In this document: piece after piece, positions 8,094-17,018 of the stretch
Numbering within the stretch: the first letter of the stretch is position 1
How the letters are laid out: every line of letters begins with the position of its first letter
Source of the DNA: Shewanella khirikhana
GTDB taxonomy: Bacteria; Pseudomonadota; Gammaproteobacteria; Enterobacterales; Shewanellaceae
NCBI RefSeq assembly: GCF_003957745.1
Contig: NZ_CP020373.1
Location: forward strand, 2,480,001 to 2,544,000
Length of the DNA: 64,000 bases
Reading direction: 5' to 3'
Translations under genes and position numbers: made by a program
Notes under the pieces: model-generated
What the model was told of the DNA's origin: nothing
Seen by the model: only the letters and a program-made list of their open reading frames with translations
Database searches by the model: none

Positions 8094-10466
8094 TCACGCG
8101 GGCGGCAGTACGCTCGCCAGATCGAACGCCAGCTGCGGCCGGGCAAACAGGTAGCCCTGCGCCTCGGTGCAGCCGAGTTTGTAAAGCAGATTGGCCTGCT
8201 CCTCGGTTTCCACCCCTTCTGCAATCACGCTCAGACGCAGCGCCTCGCCCATGGCAATAATGGCCATGGCAATGGCGGCACTGTCCTGATCCGCTGGCAG
8301 CTCACGCACAAAAGACTGATCGATTTTCAGGGTATCTATCGGCAGTTTGCGAAGGTAACTGAGGGATGAATAGCCGGTACCAAAGTCATCGAGCGCCAGG
8401 CGAATGCCCATGGCTTTGAGTTTTTCCAGGGTGTCGATGGCGCCCTCAGGGTTCAGCAGTACCATGCTCTCGGTGATTTCAAGCTCGAGCGCAGTGCCCG
8501 GCAGCGCATATTTCGCCAGCACCGCCGCCACGTCATCAACAAAGCCAGGCACCGCCAGCTGCGAGCCGGAGACATTCACCGCCACCCTGCCCGGGCTGAG
8601 CCCGGCATCGAGCCAGGCCTTGGTTTGACGGCAAGCTTCAGCCAGCACCCACAGGCCAATTTCCGGCATTAATCCAATCGCTTCGGCCACCGGGATAAAG
8701 TCGGCGGGGGAGACACTGCCAAGGTCAGGATCGGTCCAGCGGCACAGGGCCTCCAGCCCCACGATGGCGCGGCTTTGCAAATCCACCTTGGGCTGATACA
8801 GCAGATAAAAGCGGCCATGGCGCACCGCTTCACGCAGCGCCGTTTGCAACTTGAGCTGCTTGAGCGAACTTTGGGTCATCTGCTCGGTGTAAAACGCATG
8901 GCTGTTGCGGCCCTGCTGCTTGGCGCGGTACATGGCGGCGTCGGCATTTTTCAGCAAGGTATCCGGATCCTTGCCATCTTCCGGATACAGGGCAATGCCG
9001 ATACTGGCGCTTAAGCGCACGGCGCCGCGCTCATCGGTGCTGAAACTGGTATCAAAGGCGCGCTGAATTGCCTCCAGGGTGCTGGTGATATCGCTGCGGC
9101 AATTCACCTCAGTAAGCACCACAAACTCATCACCGCCGATACGTGCCAGGGTATCTTCCGCATCCAGCAAGGAGCCAAGGCGCTCCGACAGTGAATAAAG
9201 CACTTTATCGCCAATCACATGGCCGAAGCTGTCGTTGATGTGTTTGAACAAATCCACATCAATCAGCAGCAGCGCCAGCCTGGACTTGTGGTGCGATGCC
9301 ATCTTCAGCTGTTGCTGCATGATGGTATTGAGTTTGGAGCGGTTGGGCAGCCGGGTCAACGGGTCATGCCAGGCGAGCTGCGCCACTTCCGCCTCGGTCT
9401 GCTTTAGCAATGAAATATCTGAAAATACCGCCACATAGCACCGAATTTGACCATCATCACCATAGACGGAACTGATGCTGATTTGCTCAGCATACAGGGT
9501 GCCGTTTTTGCGTCGGTTCCAGATTTCACCATGCCAGTGACCCTGCTGTTTGAGCGAGCGCCAGAAGTTATCGAAGAAGTCTTTTTCATGGCGCCCGGAA
9601 TTGAGCAGCCGCGGTGTTTTGCCCAGCACTTCATCACGCTGGTAACCGGTGATTTTCTCAAAGGCGCCGTTGATGTCGGTAATGATGCCGTCGGGGTTGG
9701 TGATCATCACCCCTTCCGCAGCATTTTCAAACACCTTGGAGGTGAGCATCAGTTGCTCTTCGGCCGCTTTGTAGCGGGCAATATCGCGGGTGTAACCTAT
9801 TACGCCCAGCAAGCGGCCTTCACCGTCGTACATGGGAGCCTTTAAGGTTTCGAGCCAGATCCGCCCCTTGTGCTGATCTCTGTCGATACACTCGGCCACC
9901 ACAATGGGGTGTCCGGCGGCAATGGCCTGGGCATCTGTGGCACAAAAATCGGCGGCCTTGGCGGGAAATATGTCTTCGTCGCCCTTGCCGAGCAGCTCAT
10001 CGGCGCCAAGCCCCCAGGACTCCAGCGTCGAGCGATTGGCAAAGCGATAGCGGCCAGCGCCATCTTTGATCCACAGATGTTCATCAAAGGCATCGAGGAA
10101 GCTTTGCATTAGGCCGCTGCCAAGCCCGGCGCAGAGCACGCCTATGCCTTCCAGCAGCAGCTGCGCCTGCACAAGCACTGCATCAGGCAGCGCATCTGCG
10201 CTCAGCTCAAGGCGCCACTGCTGCTCCAGCCCTCTGGCGCAAAGCTGCTGGCTGACACCGCCACTCAGTGGCTGCCGGGCACTGGGATCCAATTGCCTGG
10301 CTGCAGAGGCCTGATTGCGATGATTGAGCGATAACAGGCAGTTATCACCATGGTACAGGGCGAGCGCGAGTTCGTGGGTCACCGCAAAATCACCCAGCAG
10401 TGGCAACACCTGTGTCAGTAGTGGATAGCTGTCTGGTTTTGTCCCTTTTTTCAATCCCAACCCCAA
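8094..10466 (-). CDS. PAS-GGDEF-EAL cyclic-di-GMP signalling protein
   Basis: 790 residues, with no membrane segment evident. The order is an N-terminal region of unknown type (1-110), two PAS domains (about 110-235 and 240-360, the second with the PAC-like ISSVYGDDGQIRCYVAVFSDIS), a GGDEF domain with intact IGGDEF, and an EAL domain with intact GLEAL, DDFGTGYSSL and AEGVE motifs. Both catalytic signatures are present, so it may make and break cyclic-di-GMP, with PAS sensing deciding the balance. There is no ATG near the N terminus: three TTG codons (10466, 10460, 10454) precede the conserved part, so the start is uncertain. The helicase gene follows after four bases and the receptor at 10574 is divergent. 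Confidence 0.9.
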   Translation of the reverse strand: MGLGLKKGTKPDSYPLLTQVLPLLGDFAVTHELALALYHGDNCLLSLNHRNQASAARQLDPSARQPLSGGVSQQLCARGLEQQWRLELSADALPDAVLVQAQLLLEGIGVLCAGLGSGLMQSFLDAFDEHLWIKDGAGRYRFANRSTLESWGLGADELLGKGDEDIFPAKAADFCATDAQAIAAGHPIVVAECIDRDQHKGRIWLETLKAPMYDGEGRLLGVIGYTRDIARYKAAEEQLMLTSKVFENAAEGVMITNPDGIITDINGAFEKITGYQRDEVLGKTPRLLNSGRHEKDFFDNFWRSLKQQGHWHGEIWNRRKNGTLYAEQISISSVYGDDGQIRCYVAVFSDISLLKQTEAEVAQLAWHDPLTRLPNRSKLNTIMQQQLKMASHHKSRLALLLIDVDLFKHINDSFGHVIGDKVLYSLSERLGSLLDAEDTLARIGGDEFVVLTEVNCRSDITSTLEAIQRAFDTSFSTDERGAVRLSASIGIALYPEDGKDPDTLLKNADAAMYRAKQQGRNSHAFYTEQMTQSSLKQLKLQTALREAVRHGRFYLLYQPKVDLQSRAIVGLEALCRWTDPDLGSVSPADFIPVAEAIGLMPEIGLWVLAEACRQTKAWLDAGLSPGRVAVNVSGSQLAVPGFVDDVAAVLAKYALPGTALELEITESMVLLNPEGAIDTLEKLKAMGIRLALDDFGTGYSSLSYLRKLPIDTLKIDQSFVRELPADQDSAAIAMAIIAMGEALRLSVIAEGVETEEQANLLYKLGCTEAQGYLFARPQLAFDLASVLPPA

Positions 10467-10573
10467 TACATGCTGTTAAACGGCGCCAGTGCCAACCGAG
10501 TTTCTGAGCCACAGTATACCGTATCAAATCCTGACCTATACTCCTTTTCACCGCCTCTTTTCCCTTTACGCCC

Positions 10574-12340
10574 ATGACTATCAAACGGCAGCTGTACAAG
10601 TATCTGACGCTAGTGGTCACAGCTCTGGTGATCCTGATGTCGATGCTGTTTACCCTTAACCGGGTGTTCTTCGGCCAGGAATCTGAGCTGCTAAGCCTGC
10701 TGGACGAACATCACAGCTACATCAGCATGCTGCAGGCAGAGCTTGCCATTTATCAGGGTGAACCTGTTGAACTTGAGGCGTATCAGGGCGAACAGACCGA
10801 GCTGAAAGGCTACTCACAGGCGCTTGCCAAACTGGGCAAGGCGGTTGCCGAGCTTGGGTTTATGGACAAGGGCCAAAGCGGCGCAGCCCGTGCCGCCGGC
10901 AGACAAATGGAGCAAGCGGTAGCCACCAATCCCGGTGCGCTCAATTTGGTGCTCTATGCCCGCCGCTATGAAAAAGATTATTTGTCGCGCCACCGCGAGG
11001 AAGACTGGCAACTGTGGCAACAGGCCATGACAGCGCTGGATGCCCTGCCGGCGGAGCTTGCCCCAGTAATTGGCCAATACCGCACTGCGGCAAGCCAAAT
11101 TCATCAGCTGCTTACCGATATCAGCTGGCACAACAGCCATGGTGATGGCCTTGCCGGGGTGCGCGACACCCTGCGCCGGGACGTGGAAGAGCGCCACCGG
11201 GAGTTCTCTCTGCAGGTGAAATGGCTCGATTGGGGCATAGGACTGGCGCTGGCCGTCCTCACCCTGGCGTGCACTTTCGGCATCTATTTTCGGATTATTC
11301 CGGCGCTTAGGCGCTTAAAGGCACTGTATCTTGCCCAGCAATCGCTGGCTGAGCACCCGGGCAGCCTGGCACTTCGGCTTCCAGACGAGGGCAAGGATGA
11401 AATTGCCGCCCTCTACCGGGCATTCAATCAGCTGGTAGCAGGCACCGAAATCAGCGTAAGCCAACTCTCCGAGTTATCTGAAAAACTCTCAAGCGAAGCG
11501 AGCCGCGCCCAGTGGGCTATCGACAGTCAAAGCCAGTTGATTGGCGACTACGCCGCGGGGCAAAGCCAGCTGGAACAGGGCGCAGATCAGTTAAGTCAGC
11601 TGATGCAGGGCGTATGCGAAGCCAGCGAGCAACAAGCGGGTCACGGCCAGCAGGCCCATGCCAGCTGCAACACGGTGAAAAACCACCTCAATGAGCTGGG
11701 GCAATCCCAGCAAAATCTTATCGCCACCATGGACAATGTCGATAACGAGCTGTCGGCACTGTCCCAGTCGGTATCCAACATCAATCGGGTGCTGGACTTA
11801 ATTGTAAATATTGCCAATCAAACCAATCTGTTGGCGCTTAATGCCGCCATTGAAGCGGCCAGAGCCGGTGAAGCGGGCCGCGGCTTTTCGGTGGTGGCCG
11901 ATGAAGTGCGATCGCTCTCAGGCCGTACCGCCCAGGCCACTACCGAAATACGGGAATTTGCCGAGGCGCTGATCCTCAGGGCCGGTAACAGCACCAGCGA
12001 GATGACCGAGGGCAAGGCGATGCTGGCGCGAAACCATGAGTACAGTAAAGAGGCCAATCGTCAGCTTGCCCTGCTGGCAACCGCCATGGAGGCCATGACA
12101 GCCAACGGCGAGCACCAGCGCCAACTGGCCTCAGATGCGGCCAGGGAGTGCCGGCAAATCGGCGAACGGATTGCCGAGCTTTCCCAGCGCAGTCAACTGC
12201 TGGCAAGGGATGCCGGCGACAACCTGTCGATAAGTGCCGACTTGAATCAATACGCCTCGCTGCTGCTGCAGCTGTCGCGTAATCTTCTTGGCCATAGCCC
12301 CCAAACCCAAACCGCCAGCCCGGACATCGAACTCTTTTAA
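10574..12340 (+). CDS. Methyl-accepting chemotaxis protein
   Basis: 588 residues. A first membrane segment (about 12-30), a periplasmic ligand domain of about 185 residues, a second membrane segment (about 217-240), a HAMP-like linker, and the cytoplasmic signalling domain, whose hairpin tip is the highly conserved NLLALNAAIEAARAGE followed by GRGFSVVADEVRSLS. The ligand is unknown. The periplasmic part contains a 10-residue imperfect repeat beginning YQGE. There is no clear ribosome site before the ATG. It is divergent from the PAS-GGDEF-EAL gene, sharing a gap of about 107 bases. Confidence 0.93.
   Translation: MTIKRQLYKYLTLVVTALVILMSMLFTLNRVFFGQESELLSLLDEHHSYISMLQAELAIYQGEPVELEAYQGEQTELKGYSQALAKLGKAVAELGFMDKGQSGAARAAGRQMEQAVATNPGALNLVLYARRYEKDYLSRHREEDWQLWQQAMTALDALPAELAPVIGQYRTAASQIHQLLTDISWHNSHGDGLAGVRDTLRRDVEERHREFSLQVKWLDWGIGLALAVLTLACTFGIYFRIIPALRRLKALYLAQQSLAEHPGSLALRLPDEGKDEIAALYRAFNQLVAGTEISVSQLSELSEKLSSEASRAQWAIDSQSQLIGDYAAGQSQLEQGADQLSQLMQGVCEASEQQAGHGQQAHASCNTVKNHLNELGQSQQNLIATMDNVDNELSALSQSVSNINRVLDLIVNIANQTNLLALNAAIEAARAGEAGRGFSVVADEVRSLSGRTAQATTEIREFAEALILRAGNSTSEMTEGKAMLARNHEYSKEANRQLALLATAMEAMTANGEHQRQLASDAARECRQIGERIAELSQRSQLLARDAGDNLSISADLNQYASLLLQLSRNLLGHSPQTQTASPDIELF
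10751..10810 (+). repeat. Imperfect 30-base in-frame repeat in the receptor sensor domain
   Basis: Two adjacent 30-base units encode YQGEPVELEA and YQGEQTELKG. They look like a tandem duplication that has since diverged, near the start of the periplasmic domain. Confidence 0.6.
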
Positions 12341-12442
12341 GCTGGTTGAAATTTCAGCACTCGCCCAGTGGGGGTTTGCCATTCACCTTCAGCCATCTTA
12401 TTGTCAGTTATAGAAAATTAAATTCTGACGGGAAGGGATTTT

Positions 12443-14815
12443 ATGGCCATTAACGCACTGGATGCCCAGAGCCTGTATCGGGTCTCGACACTGGCCGGGT
12501 TGGCGGATAACTGCCAAACCACGGCCGATTTGCCGCCGCTGGATGACATCATCGGCCAGGAACGCGCCCAGAGTGCGGTGGAATTTGCCATGTCCATCCA
12601 CGAAAAGGGCTACAACATTTATGCCATAGGCCAGAATGGTCTGGGCAAGCGCACCATGATGCTGCGCTATTTGAAGCGCCATCAATTCGAAGACAGCCAA
12701 CTGCACGACTGGTGTTATGTGGCCAACTTCGACGACAACCGCGCGCCACGGGTGCTGCGTTTGCCCGCGGGCAAAGGTAACGGCTTTAAGAAAGACATTG
12801 AAAAGCTGCTGATCCGTTTGGTTAAAGCACTGCCACTGGCCTTCGACAACGAGATGTATTACACCCGCGCCGATAAGCTAAAAGGCGAGCTGTCCCGTCA
12901 GCAGGAAGCGGCGTTAACTGCCCTGGCTGAAGAAGCCAAGAGCAAAAACATCAGTCTGTCGATTTCGGTTCAGGGCGACTACCAGCTTATCGCCATGAAT
13001 GGTGAGGAGCCCCACAGCGAAGAAAGCTACGATGCCCTCACCGACGAAGAGCGCGCCGACTTCGAAGCCAGCATCAAGACCCTGGAAAAGCGCCTGCGCG
13101 GCATTATTCGTCAGTTGACGGAGTGGGAAGAAGAGTTCTCCGAAAAGCAGCAGGAACACGATGAGCAGGTGGCCAAAGAGGTGCTGGCACACTTCTTCAA
13201 GCCGCTGAAAAGCAAGTATCGCGATCTGGAAGAAATCCGCACCTTCCTCGCCGAGATGCAAAAAGACATCCTCGACAATCTGGATATCTTTCTGGAAGAA
13301 AGCGAAGAGCAGCTGGGGCTGGCCTATGCGGCGCTGGATAAAAAAATGCCGCGGCGCTATCAAATCAACGTGCTGGTATGCCAGGACGAGCACGCCTTCC
13401 CTGTGGTGGTGGAAGAAAGCCCCAACTACCACAACCTGTTTGGCTACATCGAAAACGCCACCTTTAAAGGCACTGTATTCACTGACTTTTCGCTTATTCG
13501 CCCCGGCGCGCTGCACAAGGCCAACGGCGGCGTGCTGCTGATGGATGCGATTAAGGTGCTGGAGCGCCCCTATGTGTGGGACGGCCTGAAAAAAGCGCTG
13601 CGTTCGCGCAATCTGGATATGAACAGCCTCGAGCGTGAAGTGACCCTGTCGGGCACCATCTCGCTGGCACCAGAGCCCATTCCGCTGGATGTGAAAATCA
13701 TCCTCTTTGGCGACTATCAGACCTATCAGTTGCTGCAGCACTACGACCCCGACTTTAACGAGCTGTTCCGGGTGACCGCCGATTTTGAAGACGTGATGCC
13801 ACGTACCGATGAGTCTGAAGCCCTGTACGCCCGTTTTATTTCCTCCATAGTGCACGACAACAACATGCTGCACTGCAACCGCTCGGCATTGGCGCGCATT
13901 CTGGAATACTCGAGCCGCCAGGCCGATGACCAAACCCGGCTGTCGCTGCATTCGGCCAATATTGCCAATCTGCTGCGGGAAACCAATTACTGCGCCAAAG
14001 GTGCCGGTGCCACTGAGATTGGCCGCGAGCATGTGGACCTGGCGCTCAGGAATCAGGAGCTCAGGGTCTGCCGCCTCAAAGATATGGTGATGCAGCAGTT
14101 CAAAAACGGCCAGACCCTGTTCAGTGCCGATGGCATGGTCACGGGTCAGGTCAATGCCCTGTCGGTTATTTCCACCACAGATCATGAGTTTGGCGCGCCC
14201 AATCGCATCACAGCCACTACCGCCTACGGCAAGGGCGAGGTGCTGGATATTGAACATAAAGTACGCCTTGGTGGCCGCATTCACACCAAGGGAGTGTGGA
14301 TCCTGACTGCCTATATTTCATCGCTGCTTGGCAGGCAAAGGGGGATCCCGCTGACCACCTACCTCACCTTTGAGCAGTCTTACAGCGGCGTGGACGGCGA
14401 CAGTGCCTCGATGGCGGAGTGCTGCGCCATTGTCTCGGCCATCAGCGGCGTGCCGCTGCGTCAGGATCTGGCTATTACCGGCTCAATGAACCAGTTTGGT
14501 GAGTCGCAGCCCATCGGCGGGGTGAATGAGAAGATTGAAGGCTTCTTCGATGTGTGTGCCATCAAGGGCCGCACACCGACCCAGGGGGTGATAATCCCTG
14601 CCAGCAACATCAAAAACCTGATGCTGCGACAGGACATAGTCGAAGCCGTGAGCAAGGGCGAGTTCCATATCTATGCCGTGGATCATGTGACCGAGGCCAT
14701 GGCGCTGTTCACCGGCCTGGACGTGGGCAATGTGGACGATGCCAGCCTGGAAACCCTGCTTGGCCGCGCCGTGGCACGGCTCAATCAAATCATTAAAAAC
14801 GCCAAAGACGACTGA
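12443..14815 (+). CDS. Lon-family (S16) ATP-dependent protease, YcbZ/LonC-like
   Basis: 790 residues, with GGAAGG before the ATG. The N-terminal region holds a variant Walker A (GQNGLGKRTMM) split from the rest of the ATPase by a long charged helical insert (about 130-280), then GGVLLMDAIKVLERP (Walker B-like). The C-terminal proteolytic domain has the Ser-Lys dyad S654 (DSASMAE) and K697 (GVNEKIEG), spaced 43 residues apart as in classical Lon. The N-terminal LAN substrate domain of LonA is missing. This layout matches E. coli YcbZ, a putative Lon-like protease of poorly known substrate. It appears monocistronic, with a strong terminator after it. Confidence 0.88.
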   Translation: MAINALDAQSLYRVSTLAGLADNCQTTADLPPLDDIIGQERAQSAVEFAMSIHEKGYNIYAIGQNGLGKRTMMLRYLKRHQFEDSQLHDWCYVANFDDNRAPRVLRLPAGKGNGFKKDIEKLLIRLVKALPLAFDNEMYYTRADKLKGELSRQQEAALTALAEEAKSKNISLSISVQGDYQLIAMNGEEPHSEESYDALTDEERADFEASIKTLEKRLRGIIRQLTEWEEEFSEKQQEHDEQVAKEVLAHFFKPLKSKYRDLEEIRTFLAEMQKDILDNLDIFLEESEEQLGLAYAALDKKMPRRYQINVLVCQDEHAFPVVVEESPNYHNLFGYIENATFKGTVFTDFSLIRPGALHKANGGVLLMDAIKVLERPYVWDGLKKALRSRNLDMNSLEREVTLSGTISLAPEPIPLDVKIILFGDYQTYQLLQHYDPDFNELFRVTADFEDVMPRTDESEALYARFISSIVHDNNMLHCNRSALARILEYSSRQADDQTRLSLHSANIANLLRETNYCAKGAGATEIGREHVDLALRNQELRVCRLKDMVMQQFKNGQTLFSADGMVTGQVNALSVISTTDHEFGAPNRITATTAYGKGEVLDIEHKVRLGGRIHTKGVWILTAYISSLLGRQRGIPLTTYLTFEQSYSGVDGDSASMAECCAIVSAISGVPLRQDLAITGSMNQFGESQPIGGVNEKIEGFFDVCAIKGRTPTQGVIIPASNIKNLMLRQDIVEAVSKGEFHIYAVDHVTEAMALFTGLDVGNVDDASLETLLGRAVARLNQIIKNAKDD

Positions 14816-14837
14816 CAGTGTTGGTTTGCCGTATAAA

Positions 14838-14863
14838 AAAAGCCCCGCCAATGCGGGGCTTTT
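14838..14863 (+). terminator. Intrinsic terminator after the Lon-like gene
   Basis: A perfect 11-bp stem (14838-14848 with 14853-14863), CAAT loop, GC-rich core and T run. Confidence 0.85.
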
Positions 14864-14893
14864 ATTAGGCTTTCAGGTTATTAGGCTTTCAGG
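14862..14893. repeat. Perfect 16-bp tandem duplication
   Basis: TTATTAGGCTTTCAGG occurs twice head to tail (14862-14877 and 14878-14893), between the Lon-gene terminator and the OYE stop codon. Confidence 0.9.
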
Positions 14894-14910
14894 CCGTGGG
14901 CCGCTTGGGT

Positions 14911-15954
14911 TTAATAGAGTACCGGCAGCAGTTCGTCTGAATAGGGTTTGGTTTCCTTGCCTTCACGCACCCTGACCACGTAGTCATGGTTGGCGATGAA
15001 GGGGCGACCAATAGCAATCAGTTCGAACTTGTCTTCACTGATGGCATCGGCGGCGGCTTCAGCCGTGTAACCACCCACGCCAACCAGGGTGTGGCGGGAG
15101 TGACGGCGCAGGTATTCACTGACTTTGCCATCCAGATAGTCGTAGTGCACGCTGTCATCGAAAATGCCGCCATGCAGGTAGGCAAGCTCGCGCTCATCCA
15201 GCTTGGTCAGCAGCAAATCGAACACCGCGCGGTCACGGGTATCAGGCTCGATATTGAAATAAGCGGCCGGGGAAACCCGCAGCGCTGTGCGCTCGGCGCC
15301 AATGCGGGCAATCACCGCATCCACCACCTGCAGCGGGAAGCGCACCATGTTTTCTGGGCTGCCGCCAAACTCGTCGTCACGCTTGTTGGTTTCGTAATGC
15401 AAAAACTCATCAATCAAATAGCCGTTGGCACCGTGGATCTCTACCCCATCAAAACCGGCTTCAATGGCGTTTTCGGCCGCCTTGGCGTAGTCCTCAACCA
15501 GCTGGGCAATCTCGGCAGCCGTAGCGGCGCGGGGCACCAGATAGCTAAGCTCACGCATTCTTGGCACTGTGCCATCAACCCCTACGGCGGAAGGTGCAAT
15601 CACCTCATCGCCACCCCAGAAATGGGGATGAGCCACCCGGCCGGTGTGCCACAGCTGGGCAAAAATTTTACCGTCTTTTTCATGAACGGCGTCAGTCACT
15701 TTGCGCCAACCGGCAATCTGTGCCTGGGTGAAAATACCCGGGGTGTTGGGATAGCCCTGGCCATCGGCGCGAATAATGGTCGCTTCGCTGATGATAAGCC
15801 CGGCATCGGCGCGGCGGGCGTAGTAGTCGACCATCTGCTGGGTCGGCACCAAGGCCTCGTCTGCCATACAGCGGGTGAGCGGAGCCATCAGAATGCGGTT
15901 TTTCAGGGTCAGACGCTCATTAAGGCGTACTGGTGTAAAAAGAATGTCGGTCAT
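14911..15954 (-). CDS. Old Yellow Enzyme-family NADH:flavin oxidoreductase / alkene reductase
   Basis: 347 residues, the usual length. FMN-dependent TIM barrel that reduces electrophilic alkenes, quinones and nitro compounds. Seen motifs: NRILMAPLTRCMAD at the N terminus, QLWHTGRVAHP, then GFDGVEIHGANGYLIDEFLH with the conserved substrate-binding His-Asn pair, and GVGGYTAE plus IGRPFIAN at the phosphate-binding end. Closest in type to NemA/OYE-like reductases. It is divergent from a TetR regulator, with three palindromic boxes in the shared 126-base gap, which strongly suggests repression by that regulator and induction by electrophiles (inference by analogy with nemRA). Confidence 0.9.
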   Translation of the reverse strand: MTDILFTPVRLNERLTLKNRILMAPLTRCMADEALVPTQQMVDYYARRADAGLIISEATIIRADGQGYPNTPGIFTQAQIAGWRKVTDAVHEKDGKIFAQLWHTGRVAHPHFWGGDEVIAPSAVGVDGTVPRMRELSYLVPRAATAAEIAQLVEDYAKAAENAIEAGFDGVEIHGANGYLIDEFLHYETNKRDDEFGGSPENMVRFPLQVVDAVIARIGAERTALRVSPAAYFNIEPDTRDRAVFDLLLTKLDERELAYLHGGIFDDSVHYDYLDGKVSEYLRRHSRHTLVGVGGYTAEAAADAISEDKFELIAIGRPFIANHDYVVRVREGKETKPYSDELLPVLY

Positions 15955-15970
15955 GGGGAGCTTTCCTTTT

Positions 15971-15986
15971 TTGAATATGTGTTCAA
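15971..15986. promoter_or_regulatory. Operator box 1, TTGAA-N6-TTCAA
   Basis: TTGAATATGTGTTCAA: perfect 5-bp arms around a 6-base centre. Nearest of the three boxes to the OYE gene. Confidence 0.65.
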
Positions 15987-15997
15987 GATAAAGATTC

Positions 15998-16013
15998 TTG
16001 AATGGTCATTCAA
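15998..16013. promoter_or_regulatory. Operator box 2, TTGAA-N6-TTCAA
   Basis: TTGAATGGTCATTCAA: the arms extend to TTGAAT/ATTCAA. It begins 27 bases after box 1. Confidence 0.65.
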
Positions 16014-16020
16014 GTTATTT

Positions 16021-16036
16021 TTGAACGTTTATTCAA
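16021..16036. promoter_or_regulatory. Operator box 3, TTGAA-N6-TTCAA
   Basis: TTGAACGTTTATTCAA. It begins 23 bases after box 2 and lies about 45 bases before the TetR start codon, suggesting autoregulation. Confidence 0.65.
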
Positions 16037-16080
16037 AAATTCTGTTACCCTAAGGCGGAACCGAGTAGAGATGTAAGCAG

Positions 16081-16659
16081 ATGCGCAGCGCCGAATTTGA
16101 CCGAGAACACGTGCTTCGCCAGGCCATGCAGGCCTTTATGGTGAAGGGCTACAGCAAAACCAGCATGCAGGATTTAACCCGGGCAACAGGCTTGCACCCG
16201 GGCTCGATTTATTGCGCCTTCGAAAACAAGCGTGGTCTGCTGCTGGCGGCCATTGCCCAGTATCAGGCTGACCGCATGGCGCAGTTTCAGGCGTATTTTC
16301 CCGAAGGCGGCAAGGTGGTCGATGGCTTGGCCGCTTATCTGGCCAATATCGTGGCCGAATGCCAATGCGGGGCCGACAAGGCCTGTCTGCTGACCAAATC
16401 ATTAAACGAGCTGGCCGAGCAGGATGAAGAAATCCGCGCACTGCTGTGTCAAAGTCTGGGTACCTGCCAGCAGGGACTGGCCAGGCAGTTTCAGCGCGCC
16501 ATTGATAATCAGGAAATGCCTGCCAATCAAAGCAGTATCGAGCGGGCCGAGTATTTTGTGATGGGGGTTTATGGGCTGCGGACTCTGGCGCAGACTCACC
16601 CGTCCGAGGCCACCCTCACCCGGCTGGCCGACAAGCTGTTAAAAGACAGCTGTAACTGA
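16081..16659 (+). CDS. TetR/AcrR-family repressor, NemR-like in context
   Basis: 192 residues. The N-terminal helix-turn-helix is the standard TetR type (AFMVKGYSKTSMQDLTRATG, then HPGSIYCAFENKRGLL). The C-terminal effector domain has several cysteines (CQCGADKACL near 97-106, plus two around CQSLGTCQ), which could sense electrophiles as in NemR; that is inference. It is divergent from an Old Yellow Enzyme gene across three identical-type palindromes, the classical arrangement for a local repressor controlling itself and its neighbour. Confidence 0.88.
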   Translation: MRSAEFDREHVLRQAMQAFMVKGYSKTSMQDLTRATGLHPGSIYCAFENKRGLLLAAIAQYQADRMAQFQAYFPEGGKVVDGLAAYLANIVAECQCGADKACLLTKSLNELAEQDEEIRALLCQSLGTCQQGLARQFQRAIDNQEMPANQSSIERAEYFVMGVYGLRTLAQTHPSEATLTRLADKLLKDSCN

Positions 16660-16663
16660 TACA

Positions 16664-16690
16664 AAAAATCCCGGCATTGCCGGGATTTTT
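16664..16690. terminator. Bidirectional intrinsic terminator
   Basis: A perfect 12-bp stem (16664-16675 with 16679-16690), GC core and A/T flanks. It serves the TetR gene and the convergent small gene at 16728. Confidence 0.85.
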
Positions 16691-16727
16691 CATTAAAGTC
16701 ACTGCACCATTTATTGACCACCCCAGG

Positions 16728-17018
16728 TCAGCCAAGCCCAAGGCTTTTTTGCGCATAAACCCGCTCGCCGAGGGAGTTAAGGATTTTGCACTCCCCTTCC
16801 AGCACCGCAATAATGGATTTTCCACTTCGAAACGACTGGGGGATCATCACCCGGCCTGTGTCGCTCACCGGCAAACCGGTCAACACGGCGTTGTGCATGA
16901 TAAGGCCCGCCGGTGCGTCGTAATACAGCACTGTGACGGTGGCGCCATTTTCGGCTTCGAAGTCAAGCAAGTCGTTTGCCGTATCGGCAAGCTGTTGTTC
17001 TGTTTTACCGCCTTGCAT
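16728..17018 (-). CDS. Small conserved protein, TIGR02922/DUF2375-like
   Basis: 96 residues. The core VTVLYYD....L, then GLPVSDTGRVMIPQSFRSGKSI and IAVLEGECKILNSLGERV fits a small family I recall from Shewanella and Colwellia (TIGR02922). Its function is unknown. The conserved part begins about residue 28, so the true start may be downstream of 17018. No signal or membrane segment. It is convergent with the TetR gene. Confidence 0.6.
   Translation of the reverse strand: MQGGKTEQQLADTANDLLDFEAENGATVTVLYYDAPAGLIMHNAVLTGLPVSDTGRVMIPQSFRSGKSIIAVLEGECKILNSLGERVYAQKSLGLG

Noticed and set aside
12341..12442. Heat-shock promoter before the Lon-like gene
   Set aside because: A GTTGAAA-like element is present, but no proper CCCCAT -10 follows at the right distance.
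12914..14284. 456-codon open frame antisense to the Lon-like gene
   Set aside because: A mirror effect of the codon bias of the real gene; low-complexity His/Gln/Val-rich product and no family pattern.
14986..16053. 355-codon open frame antisense to the OYE gene
   Set aside because: Antisense shadow covering two of the operator boxes; the OYE protein is motif-complete.
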